Positions 34,918 through 44,075 of a DNA stretch of 64,000 nucleotides are shown in pieces; position 1 is the first letter of the stretch, and every line of letters begins with the position of its first letter. The position numbers and the translations under genes were made by a program. Source of the DNA: Pseudobacteriovorax antillogorgiicola. Lineage in GTDB: Bacteria; Bdellovibrionota_B; Oligoflexia; Oligoflexales; Oligoflexaceae. Location: positions 124,001 to 188,000 of the forward strand of contig NZ_FWZT01000006.1 of NCBI RefSeq assembly GCF_900177345.1, written 5' to 3'. The notes below the pieces were generated by a model. The model made no database searches, was not told the origin of the DNA, and saw only the letters and a program-made list of their open reading frames with translations.

Positions 34918-37059
34918 GTGAATGTAAACATTAATGCTGAAAAGATAATCGATAAATCTGCTATCACATTGGTGGTCGAAGCCAACGTCAACCTCCGTAC
35001 CATGATCACAAACAACCTAAAAAGCTTAGGCTTTGAAAATCTTCATGTATCAAATGACTTCGCGACTGCTATGGGTATTCTAGAGTCGGAGAATATCGAT
35101 TGGGTGGTTAGTTCGCTGCAAACCGAAAGCAAAACAAATGTCTACCATGCACTTGGTCTGTGCACCAAACACGATAGTTTAAAAAACACCCTATTCACTG
35201 TTTTCTTGAACGAACCAGATAAAAAGCACATCCCACACCTTGCGGCCAACGGTGCGTTCTCTTGGTTCAATATTCGTACCACGGACGAATATATAAGAAG
35301 CATATTCAATGAGCTATTTGAACTTATCGAATCCAAAAAGGCCGACCCAGTTCTCATTGCGGCATTCTTCTATCAAAGCTACCTGTTCGACCAGGGGAAG
35401 TATAACGAAGGGATTTACCTCTACCAAAATCTTCTTAATATTTATCCAGGTGATCCAGAGATCCTGCTTGCCACTGCCGAAGCTCAACTACTCGCTGGCC
35501 AAAAGAAGGATGGGACTCTTACCCTGCAACAGCTAACCACGTTAAGCCCGAGCCACCAAGGAGACGCTCAGAAGCTCGCCGATCAATTCTTAGGTGGCAA
35601 ACTTCCAAGCCTAGCTTCTGGATCATCCAAACAAAATCCCTTCGGTATCCGTGAAGCCGTGCTGGTTCGCCTGGATGCACATTCACACTCTGTAGAGGAA
35701 GAAGCCTTTAAAGAGCTACAGGTTCCCTACCAGGTCATGACCACATCAGAAGACGCATTGATTTATCTTCGCGATGCCCAAGAGCCCACAATTATGTTTC
35801 ACGGTTGGTGGCAGGATGGTATCAACGCCGCGGCCTTCCTCCAAGAGTTTCGTGATCTTTGCCCTCACACTGTGTTGACAACGGTTTTTGGCGGACTTGA
35901 TCAAGCAGATTACGCCCTCCTCGACGAATTGAACAGTGCCATGGTGATTAAGCCCCCTTTGGATCGGCAGAAACTCATAGAAAAGACGATTTGGGCCATC
36001 CAGCAAGACAGGCGTCCACTCGAAAAAAAGTTTCTCATGAATCGAATCTTCCAAGCCTTAGAAGATGAGAACATAGATCTGGCGATCAAATTCAAAGAAG
36101 ACTTGGAGCAAAATGCTCTCGCTAACCAAGGCGATATTTATCTTGTTACCGCCGAGATTCTATTGAAACAGGATAAGGCAGGAGACGCTGTAGAGTGTGG
36201 GATCAACGCTCTCAAATACAATGGTGATCCGGTCGCTAGTTTAAATGTTATGGGTAAGGCATTTATGAAGCTTGGCGCTTTTGACAAGGCATTTCAATCT
36301 TTCGATCAAGCTCAGGAACTATCTCCATTGAGTATCAAGCGCTTATGTGTCATGGCTGAAGCACAGTTTGAGATGGGCCAGACCAATGAAGCCAATGAAC
36401 TTCTAGACGAGGCCCGAGGAATCCGGGAAGATAGCCTAGACATCTTGGAAACTGACGCCAAGCAAAAAATTGCTGATGGCGACATCGAGATCGGTAAGGA
36501 TCTACTATCAAAACTTGGCTCCATCAAGGATATTATTGCTTATCTGAACAATAAGGCTGTTACCCTTGCAATTGAAAAAAAGTTCGACGAAGCTATCAAA
36601 CTCTATCAACAAGCCTATGATTCGATTCCTGACGAGCATGTAAAGTTCAAAAGCACGATTAATTTTAATTTAGGTCTACTATTCTTGCGCACAGGTGATA
36701 TGGATAGGGCTGAAACAACATTAAGGCTTTGTACTCCTCAAGAAAACCGAAAAATTGCTGAGAAAGCCAGCAAGATCATCGCATCAATCGAAGAGGCGCG
36801 AACGAAAAGTAAAATCCTAAAGATGAAGGAGAAGGAAGCTCCGCCACCATTCAAACTATCCGATGATTCTGCGAAAAAAATACGACGTAGCATGAGAATT
36901 GTCAAAAGTGAAACAATTATCACCAAGGGCGAGCGCTGCTTATTTCTCATTGTAAGCGCAGATTCGCAACTGAAGTTAGTGACCGAATCGTTGGCTAGCC
37001 TACCTGCTTTCAAAACTAAGCGTGAGACAACTTTGCAGGACAAGAAAGTCTGGGTTTAG
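34918..37059 (+). CDS. TPR protein with two degenerate receiver domains
   Basis: 713 residues beginning with GTG one base after the preceding gene. Residues 15-130 are receiver-like (ITLVVEANVNLRTMITNNLK) but lack the acceptor Asp (DWVVSSLQT). TPRs follow at about 140-200 (GKYNEGIYLYQNLLNIYPGD). A second receiver-like domain at ~245-365 again has no acceptor Asp (PTIMFHGWWQDG) but keeps a KP. A long TPR array fills ~370-640 (LNVMGKAFMKLGAFDKAFQS, DEAIKLYQQAYDSIPDEHVK). It looks like a scaffold with receiver folds used for docking rather than phosphotransfer. It converges with the 7TM kinase at 37069, nine bases away. Confidence 0.75.
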   Translation: MNVNINAEKIIDKSAITLVVEANVNLRTMITNNLKSLGFENLHVSNDFATAMGILESENIDWVVSSLQTESKTNVYHALGLCTKHDSLKNTLFTVFLNEPDKKHIPHLAANGAFSWFNIRTTDEYIRSIFNELFELIESKKADPVLIAAFFYQSYLFDQGKYNEGIYLYQNLLNIYPGDPEILLATAEAQLLAGQKKDGTLTLQQLTTLSPSHQGDAQKLADQFLGGKLPSLASGSSKQNPFGIREAVLVRLDAHSHSVEEEAFKELQVPYQVMTTSEDALIYLRDAQEPTIMFHGWWQDGINAAAFLQEFRDLCPHTVLTTVFGGLDQADYALLDELNSAMVIKPPLDRQKLIEKTIWAIQQDRRPLEKKFLMNRIFQALEDENIDLAIKFKEDLEQNALANQGDIYLVTAEILLKQDKAGDAVECGINALKYNGDPVASLNVMGKAFMKLGAFDKAFQSFDQAQELSPLSIKRLCVMAEAQFEMGQTNEANELLDEARGIREDSLDILETDAKQKIADGDIEIGKDLLSKLGSIKDIIAYLNNKAVTLAIEKKFDEAIKLYQQAYDSIPDEHVKFKSTINFNLGLLFLRTGDMDRAETTLRLCTPQENRKIAEKASKIIASIEEARTKSKILKMKEKEAPPPFKLSDDSAKKIRRSMRIVKSETIITKGERCLFLIVSADSQLKLVTESLASLPAFKTKRETTLQDKKVWV

Positions 37060-37068
37060 TTCCAGAGA

Positions 37069-39831
37069 TCAGGCAGCATCTGCATGGTGTAACCCTGCTG
37101 GGTCCATTTTGCTAAAGTATTTCTTAGGCACCGATATTTCAAACCTCAAACAACGTCTTTCTGGTTCCTCCACATTCTCAAAATCTTCGATTTTTATTGT
37201 TCCTTCTACGGATTCAAGCAGACTTCGTACAGCATCCATACCTACCCCCCGGCCAGATATGTTGTCGACTTTGGTTTTAGTAGAAAAACCGGGATAGAAC
37301 AGCACACTTAATACCGGCTCGCCCTCGTTCAACACGATTCCCAACTGCTTGGCTCGATCCGCAATATCATTTAACAGGACACCCTTGCCATCATCCTGGT
37401 AAGTCAGGGCTATCCGATCGTTATCCACTTTCTGGCTGATTGTGATAGTCCCCCGTTCCGTTTTTCCTTTGGCAATTCTTTCTTGGTTTGACTCAAGGCC
37501 GTGGGAGAGGGAGTTACGGATGAGATGAGTCAGCACTTTTTCAAAAATCTCCGCAGCTTTTGGCTCAAGCCCAAAGCTGTTATTATTGAACTTAAACTTT
37601 GGTATGGGCTTGCTTAACTGGTCGCACATGTTCTTGATTGAGTCGAGCTGGTCAAAGGCAATATCCTCTGGAGTGCGATAGTAGTATTTTTTAAGAAGCA
37701 TCAAGTCTTTATTCAGATCTTTGGGTCGGTCTGAGATCTGCTCAACTGAGTTCAAGACCCGTTGCACTAAAACCCGCGACACAAGAATAAACCGATGATC
37801 TACAACACGACCTAGCTGATTGTTATTAATATCAATGTAGTGATTTAGAGCATCTTTTATGCTACCGTGAAGTTCATTCAACCATGAGAAAGTCATTTCA
37901 CTAAGTGTTTCTTTGCGCCCAGTAACTTCAGACTCCACGGAGTGAATGATTGCACTCAGCTCCGTTAGGTTTAAGGTCCGTGACATACCTTTCAGAGTAT
38001 GATAGGTGACCATCATAAACCGAACCATCTCATCGTTAATATCCCCCTTCTTCAGCATCACATCAACATCAGCAAGCATCTCCAAGCTCACCTTCTGAAA
38101 TTGACCAAATCGTTCTGGCTTTACTTCTATCAGCTGCGAGATCAATTTGATCTCTTTGGACTTGCGATTAATTTCACTTTGCATCTTATTTTTCTCGGTC
38201 ATATCTCTTACTGCAACTAGGATCTTCGTAGTCTTATCGCCATCTACTAGATGATTCCAATCGATTTCCAGCTCTCTCGGCTCTTTATCTTCAGATTTGC
38301 GATAGATTAACTTTTCAGGAAACAGGTGACTATTCATCTCGAAAGCAAGGTCATCCTCACCGAGTATCACATCCAAAGCTGTTTCTAACTGGCCTATCTG
38401 ATCAGAACTCAAGTCACTCCGTCCTTTCAAAAGTTCAACGAGATTTTGGCCCCCAAGGTCGGTTTCATCAAAGATATATTCAAGATACTTGGAATATTCT
38501 CGATCGACACAGTTATCTTGGGTTACTGTGAATATTCCTTGGTTTATGTGCTTTAGAATATCTCTGATTTCTCGGGTTCGCATCTCGACCTTAGCTTCGA
38601 GGTCCTTGTTGATTTCCTGAAGATCATTGTTGAGCTTTTGAATTTTGCGATTGTTCTCACGCTTAATAAAGTTGAAACGACTTCCCAATGCTATAGAAAA
38701 CAAAGATACCTCGATAGCACCACCAGCAAACTGGCTCCAGTAGTTAAACGAGTTCAAATCCCTCAGGCCGATATTGATCATTACCGCCTCTCCTGAGCCT
38801 ATAATATAGGCACCCCAGCCTAGCAGATAGTAGTAGGCGGGGCGGTAGCCTTCGCGAAAACGCAGGATTCCAAGATTAATCATCGTGGCGATGACGATCG
38901 AAGCACCGATGAGCGTGCAGAAGCTCGTCAACTGAACCGATATAAAATGATTAACCAGTAGGTTGAAGGTGCTGAATATGACGTTGAAGCCAAGGATGTA
39001 CTTGGCTTTCCAATACTTAGACTTATCCATGTCTAGATAGTTCCAAGTAAAGAAAATGGCTGATAAAATAATCAGGTCTACAGATACCAGTTGGATATGA
39101 TTGCTGAAGGTTTCGAAAGAGAAGAAGTGATAGGCAAAAAACTGCCCCAGATTGTAGTTACATACCTGGAAAACAAGATTTGAGCCTACGAAGACGATAT
39201 ACATCAAATATAGACTATCTTTCATGGTAATCGCTAGGAAACCATTGTAGAAGATCATCACCAAATGAATTCCGATGAGAAGGCCGAAGACGATGTATTC
39301 CCAGTAGAGGTATAACTGGTAATCCGACTCATCCCAGAGTCGTATAGATAATATGTTTGTTGTCAAACTCTGTGCCCGCATCAAAATAAGTTGACGGCCT
39401 TCAGGTATCTCGATTTGGGTGTTATTGGTGCGTACCTTGAGATAGCGATTCGAAAAGTCTTGTTGATCCCCACCTTGAAAATGGAGTTGCGCCTCTCCGT
39501 TTCTAACAAGAAAAACATCAAAATAATCGATCATTCCATGATTATTTTCTAGGATTAACTTTCGGCTTAGCCCAGAATTTTCCACTTCAAGTATGGCCCA
39601 GTACTCTGCATCGCTATTGCCAAAATTAGGTCTCATTTGCTTCGAATCGTGAAACTCTCCTGCTTGCCACGCCTCCAATGCTTGTTGCGCTGTGATACTT
39701 TGATCTGGAGCTTCATATAATTTAAGGTAGGGTCCAAGAAACGGCCTTTGTGCAATATCGTCAATGGAGAAAATTTTAGCTTCACTAGGGAAAGCTATCA
39801 ACAATAGGCCTATGACAGTCCAGACTTTCAT
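37069..39831 (-). CDS. 7TM-DISM CheA-like sensor kinase (Hpt + HATPase)
   Basis: About 920 residues from the ATG at 39831, whose product starts with a signal peptide (MKVWTVIGLLLIAFPSEAK). The open frame runs on to 39942, but that part is inside the terminator of the upstream gene, so it is not the start. Order: 7TMR-DISM periplasmic domain ~20-170 (APDQSITAQQALEAWQAGEF); seven transmembrane segments ~175-380; coiled coil ~390-430; PAS-like ~430-550; Hpt with His ~610 in TYHTLKGMSRTLNL; CheA-type HATPase ~755-905 (LIRNSLSHGLES, YQDDGKGV, SGRGVGMDAV). No HisKA, CheW or receiver domain. A paralogue of the 21152 kinase. Confidence 0.85.
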   Translation of the reverse strand: MKVWTVIGLLLIAFPSEAKIFSIDDIAQRPFLGPYLKLYEAPDQSITAQQALEAWQAGEFHDSKQMRPNFGNSDAEYWAILEVENSGLSRKLILENNHGMIDYFDVFLVRNGEAQLHFQGGDQQDFSNRYLKVRTNNTQIEIPEGRQLILMRAQSLTTNILSIRLWDESDYQLYLYWEYIVFGLLIGIHLVMIFYNGFLAITMKDSLYLMYIVFVGSNLVFQVCNYNLGQFFAYHFFSFETFSNHIQLVSVDLIILSAIFFTWNYLDMDKSKYWKAKYILGFNVIFSTFNLLVNHFISVQLTSFCTLIGASIVIATMINLGILRFREGYRPAYYYLLGWGAYIIGSGEAVMINIGLRDLNSFNYWSQFAGGAIEVSLFSIALGSRFNFIKRENNRKIQKLNNDLQEINKDLEAKVEMRTREIRDILKHINQGIFTVTQDNCVDREYSKYLEYIFDETDLGGQNLVELLKGRSDLSSDQIGQLETALDVILGEDDLAFEMNSHLFPEKLIYRKSEDKEPRELEIDWNHLVDGDKTTKILVAVRDMTEKNKMQSEINRKSKEIKLISQLIEVKPERFGQFQKVSLEMLADVDVMLKKGDINDEMVRFMMVTYHTLKGMSRTLNLTELSAIIHSVESEVTGRKETLSEMTFSWLNELHGSIKDALNHYIDINNNQLGRVVDHRFILVSRVLVQRVLNSVEQISDRPKDLNKDLMLLKKYYYRTPEDIAFDQLDSIKNMCDQLSKPIPKFKFNNNSFGLEPKAAEIFEKVLTHLIRNSLSHGLESNQERIAKGKTERGTITISQKVDNDRIALTYQDDGKGVLLNDIADRAKQLGIVLNEGEPVLSVLFYPGFSTKTKVDNISGRGVGMDAVRSLLESVEGTIKIEDFENVEEPERRCLRFEISVPKKYFSKMDPAGLHHADAA

Positions 39832-39916
39832 AAAGCTCGTATGCCCCACAAATTGATTCACCGTGATTAAGGCATCGGTCGAAGCTTGCAACACTATCAA
39901 GGCATATTTTGCCGAC

Positions 39917-39952
39917 AAAAAAAGGGAGGGCTGCTGTTTCAAGCACCCTCCC
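39917..39952 (-). terminator. Rho-independent terminator of the RTX gene
   Basis: On the reverse strand GGGAGGGTGCT and AGCAGCCCTCCC form a strong stem, followed by TTTTTTT (A7 at 39917-39923). It lies 37-72 bp after the RTX gene stop and shows that the next minus-strand gene must begin further downstream. Confidence 0.9.
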
Positions 39953-39988
39953 GACTACCAAATTTCACCGGTTAAACCAATGAAACCC

Positions 39989-41137
39989 TTATGGTCTCAC
40001 TTTACCTGTCCAGCGGTCACCGTAGTTAGCGCCGTGAACATTTCCTGTTCCCCACTTACCTTCGAAAGCATCATCTTGATAGTAGTTAAATTCGAACCAA
40101 CCGGACTGCCCTTCCATTGTCCAGCGACCCTTGACTTGTCCCTGCTGATAGGTAATATTCGATAGACTCCCACGACCATAAGAGGTTTGATACCAGCCAT
40201 TGGAGCCGCTGAAAAACATGGTGTTGCGATAGCCACGTCCGCTATTGTAGTAAACGCTATCGTAAGTCTTGTTACCATAGATTTTGGAGTAATCATCGCC
40301 AGGACCTTGATCTTCAAAGCTGCGTAATAGTTTTTGCATTTGGAGAGGCAAGTCTTTCACCTGTGCCTTGCGAGCTGGTGCGACTGTTAAATCAAGGACT
40401 TCGATTTCGCCGCCTTCACGACTCGCACATACCAAATATTCGGTATTCTTAAGGTGGATCGTAACTCTTAAGCCGTTGTCGTCAGACTGGTCTCCAGCTT
40501 CAAAGCTATTTCGAACATTGCGAAGGACAAATCTTACGAGATGATCAACACCAAGTTTCTTAAGTTGCTCACGATCCTCATAGTAAGAACTATCAATAAC
40601 TTCACAGAAGCCTGGTGAGTTTAGGACATCGATGACAGGCAAACCATTCTTGATTAGTGGCTGATCAAAGTTTTGATCCAACTGAACTTGGAACACAGGG
40701 CTGCCACCCTCGTCTAATTCGCCGATGAGACCAAGAAACAAAGCATCGCTATTGCCACTGCCAGCATCAAAGAAATCACTGCCATCTCCAGGAGCCCATA
40801 AGAATGCGTCGTCCCCGGAACCACCGAAAGCGCGGTCACGGTTGAAGGGGTTACCATCTTCAGTACCACCAACAAGTACATCGTCGCCCTGATTTCCGAA
40901 AATGACGTCTGTTCCAAGGCCGCCGAAAATCACATCGCTACCACTACCACCGTACAGAATATCACCAAACTGAAGGCTTTGATCACGCCCACCCCCGGAC
41001 AAAGCCGGGTCTTGAGGCTGTACGAATGGATTATCGAAGTTATTGTTATCTTTGCCAATAATTAGATTTGGCTGACTACCCGCGAATGCTGTTGCCGATA
41101 TCATCAGTAAACTGGATAAGCTAAGAAGTTTTTTCAT
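39989..41137 (-). CDS. Exported RTX-repeat calcium-binding protein with C-terminal Trp/Gly domain
   Basis: 382 residues. Signal peptide MKKLLSLSSLLMISATAFAG. At about 60-130 there are five or more RTX nonapeptides (GGSGSDVIFGG, GGLGTDVIF, GNQGDDVLVGG, GGSGDDAF), which bind Ca2+ in a parallel beta-roll. A Sec signal plus RTX repeats is unusual, since type I RTX proteins carry a C-terminal signal instead. The middle (~140-290) is unrecognised. The last ~75 residues repeat the Trp/Gly domain seen at the end of the 31193 product (GRWTMEGQSGWFEFNY, FEGKWGTGN, DRWTGKV). No catalytic domain is obvious. Terminated by the strong hairpin at 39917-39952. Confidence 0.8.
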   Translation of the reverse strand: MKKLLSLSSLLMISATAFAGSQPNLIIGKDNNNFDNPFVQPQDPALSGGGRDQSLQFGDILYGGSGSDVIFGGLGTDVIFGNQGDDVLVGGTEDGNPFNRDRAFGGSGDDAFLWAPGDGSDFFDAGSGNSDALFLGLIGELDEGGSPVFQVQLDQNFDQPLIKNGLPVIDVLNSPGFCEVIDSSYYEDREQLKKLGVDHLVRFVLRNVRNSFEAGDQSDDNGLRVTIHLKNTEYLVCASREGGEIEVLDLTVAPARKAQVKDLPLQMQKLLRSFEDQGPGDDYSKIYGNKTYDSVYYNSGRGYRNTMFFSGSNGWYQTSYGRGSLSNITYQQGQVKGRWTMEGQSGWFEFNYYQDDAFEGKWGTGNVHGANYGDRWTGKVRP

Positions 41138-41285
41138 GGTCTCTCGCGCCTCATGGTACGTGTTATCGATGGCTTAAAGCTATCGAATCCCATGAGGCTT
41201 GAACAGAAACCCTAACCTCTAATTTTTGATATGATATGATACGAAGTTCGCTCTCTTAACGGGAGCGCAACATTCGGGCCCGCTG

Positions 41286-44075
41286 CTAACCATGGACTCT
41301 CCTAATGTGATCGAGAGCCTTAGAGATGTCTTTAGGTAACACATCAATAAAGTCTTCCTCCGGCTGAGTTCCTGGTCGGTCGGTGCAGAGATAAATAGCT
41401 GCTTGGCTATTGTAGCCTCTTATTTGCTTAGCTAAACTAAGACCATCAAGTGATGAATTATCAAAGTAATAATCAAGTATATAACCTTTCACATCTTGAT
41501 GGCTTTTTGCGTACTCCAAAGCTTGTTCAGGTTCGCTGAAAGTCTTTGGCTGCAATTCAGACTCCTCCCACATTGCAAGAAAAAAAGGATCGTCATCCAC
41601 CACAATCCAAAGGTCGTTTGTTGTTTCCGGGTTTTCTAAGGACGCATAGCAACTTTGAACCATTCTTTCCAGATGTCTACGATTGATGGGCTTAGGGAGA
41701 AAGAGGTCAGCACCACCTCTCAATGCCCGTTTCTGGTAGGTTAAGGCTCCACCATCAGAATGGAGGCAAACGAGGGATTTCCGACCCTGACTTCGAATAT
41801 GAGTCAGCACGTCGAAACCATTACGCTCGTGATCGCCAAAGTCAATATCTACAATCATGAGATTGTAGTGGTTATCCTCTACCATCTTCAATACAGTCGC
41901 GATATCCATCGCAACATCAATCTGGAGAGCCTCGTAGCTAAGGCTAGCTAGTATATCCCTTACAAGCTCAAGGTAGGATTGATCATCATCTGCAAGTAGA
42001 ATTTTGATCTCGCGGCCTGAGTCTCCTTCAATAGGCTGGTACTCCACTCTAACAGCATCCGCTTTGTTCGCTGCGGGAAGCTCAATCCTAAACTCTGTAC
42101 CTTTCGTCTCGTCGGAATAGCAAGATATCCGACCTCCATGACCATCAACAATTTTTTTGGCAATAGCAAGCCCAAGGCCTGTGCCACGCTTTTTACCCTT
42201 GGTATAGAAAGCTTCAAATATCTGTTCTCTCTGCTCTTCAGGAATAAAACTTCCCGTATTTCCTATCGTGATATGGATAGTCTGTTGATCGAGGCGAGTT
42301 TCAACCCAGATTTCGCCACCTTTAGGGCAAGCTTGTTGTGCATTGCCTAAGATATTCGCGAATACACGTTGCAATTTGACTTGATCACCATCAACCATTC
42401 GCTGGTGCTGAATATTCAAACGGACCGTGTGCTCGACTTGCCCTTCCAAGTTAATTGTTTGGGTGAGGCATTCGTCAATAAGCTCGTGTAGAGATATAGG
42501 TTCTTGAATCACCTCTGAATTTGCCCCGATCTCTACGATATCGTAGATCAAGCCATCCACTTCTTTTATGGTTTGGCGGATTCTTGGCAGATGCTTCTGA
42601 GATAGCTGTCGCACTTTTTCGGGGTCATCCAAAGAGCTGATCAAAGACACAAAGCCCTGAATCATGGAAAATGGTTTTTTAACATCATGGGCAAACATCT
42701 GGACAGCAGAGCCAATTGCAGACAAGGCTGCATGCTTGAGCTCGTCATCCTTGGTTTGCTTCACACTTTGCTTCACGTCAACGAATCGAAGATGGCCACT
42801 CTGTCCCATATCGATGATGCGATTGCTAGCAACAATGCATTCAACCTTGACCATAGGTATGAAATAGGCGGTCTGATTCAAGTGATTGACAAAATCCCTG
42901 AATAGCTGGCAGCGCCGGATCAAGTCCACCGCCGTGCTCGCCTTTTTAAGCAATTGTGTGCTGGTATGGTTTGGCAATACACAGCGCCAACGATTAAGAA
43001 GTTTATTGATAATGCTAAATGAGTCCTTGTGGTGAGCTTGACCCAAGCACACCATCACTCCATCACAGCCGCCCAGGTCTCGGGACAATACGCCTTCCTT
43101 GAAGCTAACCTTGACCCCTTGCTCAGCGAATGTATCTTTAAGGAAATTAAGGTATTTGATCGGAAAGTCATTAGGCTCCACCAGAATTGTTAACGAGTCT
43201 GGTACCTGGTGATTCACCCCCTGCTTCCGAACATGAACCGGGCTATAAAGAGGTGAGTGTTCATGGGCTAAGCTTTCAAGGCAGCTTCGCTCCCAATAGC
43301 TCTTTTTCTTAAGAGCCTGCTCCAGTATGCCATGTAGTTTCTGCTTCAAGCCTGAGTTTTCATCTTTTAGAAGCATAAAGGTTGCAAATTGGTATGGTAA
43401 AATGGAGTTAATTTGCTCATGAAGAAAATTGTCTTTCGGCGTTTTTCGCTCAACTCCATGATACAGATGAAGGTATGGCTGACCCGGGTTATGGTTTTCC
43501 CAACACTCAAATGGTCTGATAATCACTCTATCATAAAGTGATAGTGTTCCCTTCCAGTGCTGCTCGTTCCAATGAAGCTCGATTTCTTCATCATCCCAAT
43601 GGTCAAGTTGCCAAGTTCCACTATCGACTACCCCTTTTTTATCTTGGCGAACGATAGACGCGCCAGACATCGCTAGATAATTCATAAAGTCTGGCACCGA
43701 ACGCTGCAATGACACTTCAAGTCGATGTCGAGAGATTTTTTTAAAGTTCTTTTCAAGGTCTTCATAGCGAAGAACTCGGCGAAAGCCCTCACTAGATTGG
43801 CTAGCAAAGTCGATCAGAGACTGAATTACATGACTTGCCTTAATTTCCGTACCATCATGAAAGAAAGCATTTTTCTTGATATGAATACGAAAACTACTCC
43901 CTTCACCGGAAACAGCACAGGTTTCCAAAAGACTGGGCCTTGGTTCCCCGGAGCCATCAAACTCCATCAAGCGATCACTGCAATTGTAGCGGATCAATTC
44001 ATGGATCCAATGTCCAACTTCATCAATCTGTGGCAGTCTTTTGGTATAGACATAAAGGGTTTCACGCTTGGTCAT
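41286..44075 (-). CDS. Cytoplasmic sensor kinase: oligopeptide-binding-like domain + HisKA/HATPase + two receivers
   Basis: 929 residues with no signal peptide or transmembrane segment. Residues ~1-420 resemble SBP family 5 (oligopeptide-binding), with FRIHIKKNAFFHDGTEIKAS matching the family's FHDG signature; similar cytoplasmic domains occur in SgrR. A DHp follows with His463 in MFAHDVKKPFSMIQGF, then HATPase motifs (ILGNAQQAC, TIGNTGSF, GTGLGLAIAKK). Two receivers end the protein: the first with LLADDDQSY and MIVDIDFG, the second with IVVDDDPFF and YILDYYFD. The start overlaps the upstream 44072-44359 gene by 4 bp. It is the third gene of an operon that begins with a sigma-54 activator, and probably senses a cytoplasmic peptide or sugar-phosphate-like ligand. 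Confidence 0.83.
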   Translation of the reverse strand: MTKRETLYVYTKRLPQIDEVGHWIHELIRYNCSDRLMEFDGSGEPRPSLLETCAVSGEGSSFRIHIKKNAFFHDGTEIKASHVIQSLIDFASQSSEGFRRVLRYEDLEKNFKKISRHRLEVSLQRSVPDFMNYLAMSGASIVRQDKKGVVDSGTWQLDHWDDEEIELHWNEQHWKGTLSLYDRVIIRPFECWENHNPGQPYLHLYHGVERKTPKDNFLHEQINSILPYQFATFMLLKDENSGLKQKLHGILEQALKKKSYWERSCLESLAHEHSPLYSPVHVRKQGVNHQVPDSLTILVEPNDFPIKYLNFLKDTFAEQGVKVSFKEGVLSRDLGGCDGVMVCLGQAHHKDSFSIINKLLNRWRCVLPNHTSTQLLKKASTAVDLIRRCQLFRDFVNHLNQTAYFIPMVKVECIVASNRIIDMGQSGHLRFVDVKQSVKQTKDDELKHAALSAIGSAVQMFAHDVKKPFSMIQGFVSLISSLDDPEKVRQLSQKHLPRIRQTIKEVDGLIYDIVEIGANSEVIQEPISLHELIDECLTQTINLEGQVEHTVRLNIQHQRMVDGDQVKLQRVFANILGNAQQACPKGGEIWVETRLDQQTIHITIGNTGSFIPEEQREQIFEAFYTKGKKRGTGLGLAIAKKIVDGHGGRISCYSDETKGTEFRIELPAANKADAVRVEYQPIEGDSGREIKILLADDDQSYLELVRDILASLSYEALQIDVAMDIATVLKMVEDNHYNLMIVDIDFGDHERNGFDVLTHIRSQGRKSLVCLHSDGGALTYQKRALRGGADLFLPKPINRRHLERMVQSCYASLENPETTNDLWIVVDDDPFFLAMWEESELQPKTFSEPEQALEYAKSHQDVKGYILDYYFDNSSLDGLSLAKQIRGYNSQAAIYLCTDRPGTQPEEDFIDVLPKDISKALDHIRRVHG

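Noticed and set aside
39831-39942. N-terminal extension of the 37069 kinase up to 39942
   Set aside because: This stretch is inside the strong Rho-independent terminator of the RTX gene; the ATG at 39831 gives a clean signal peptide.
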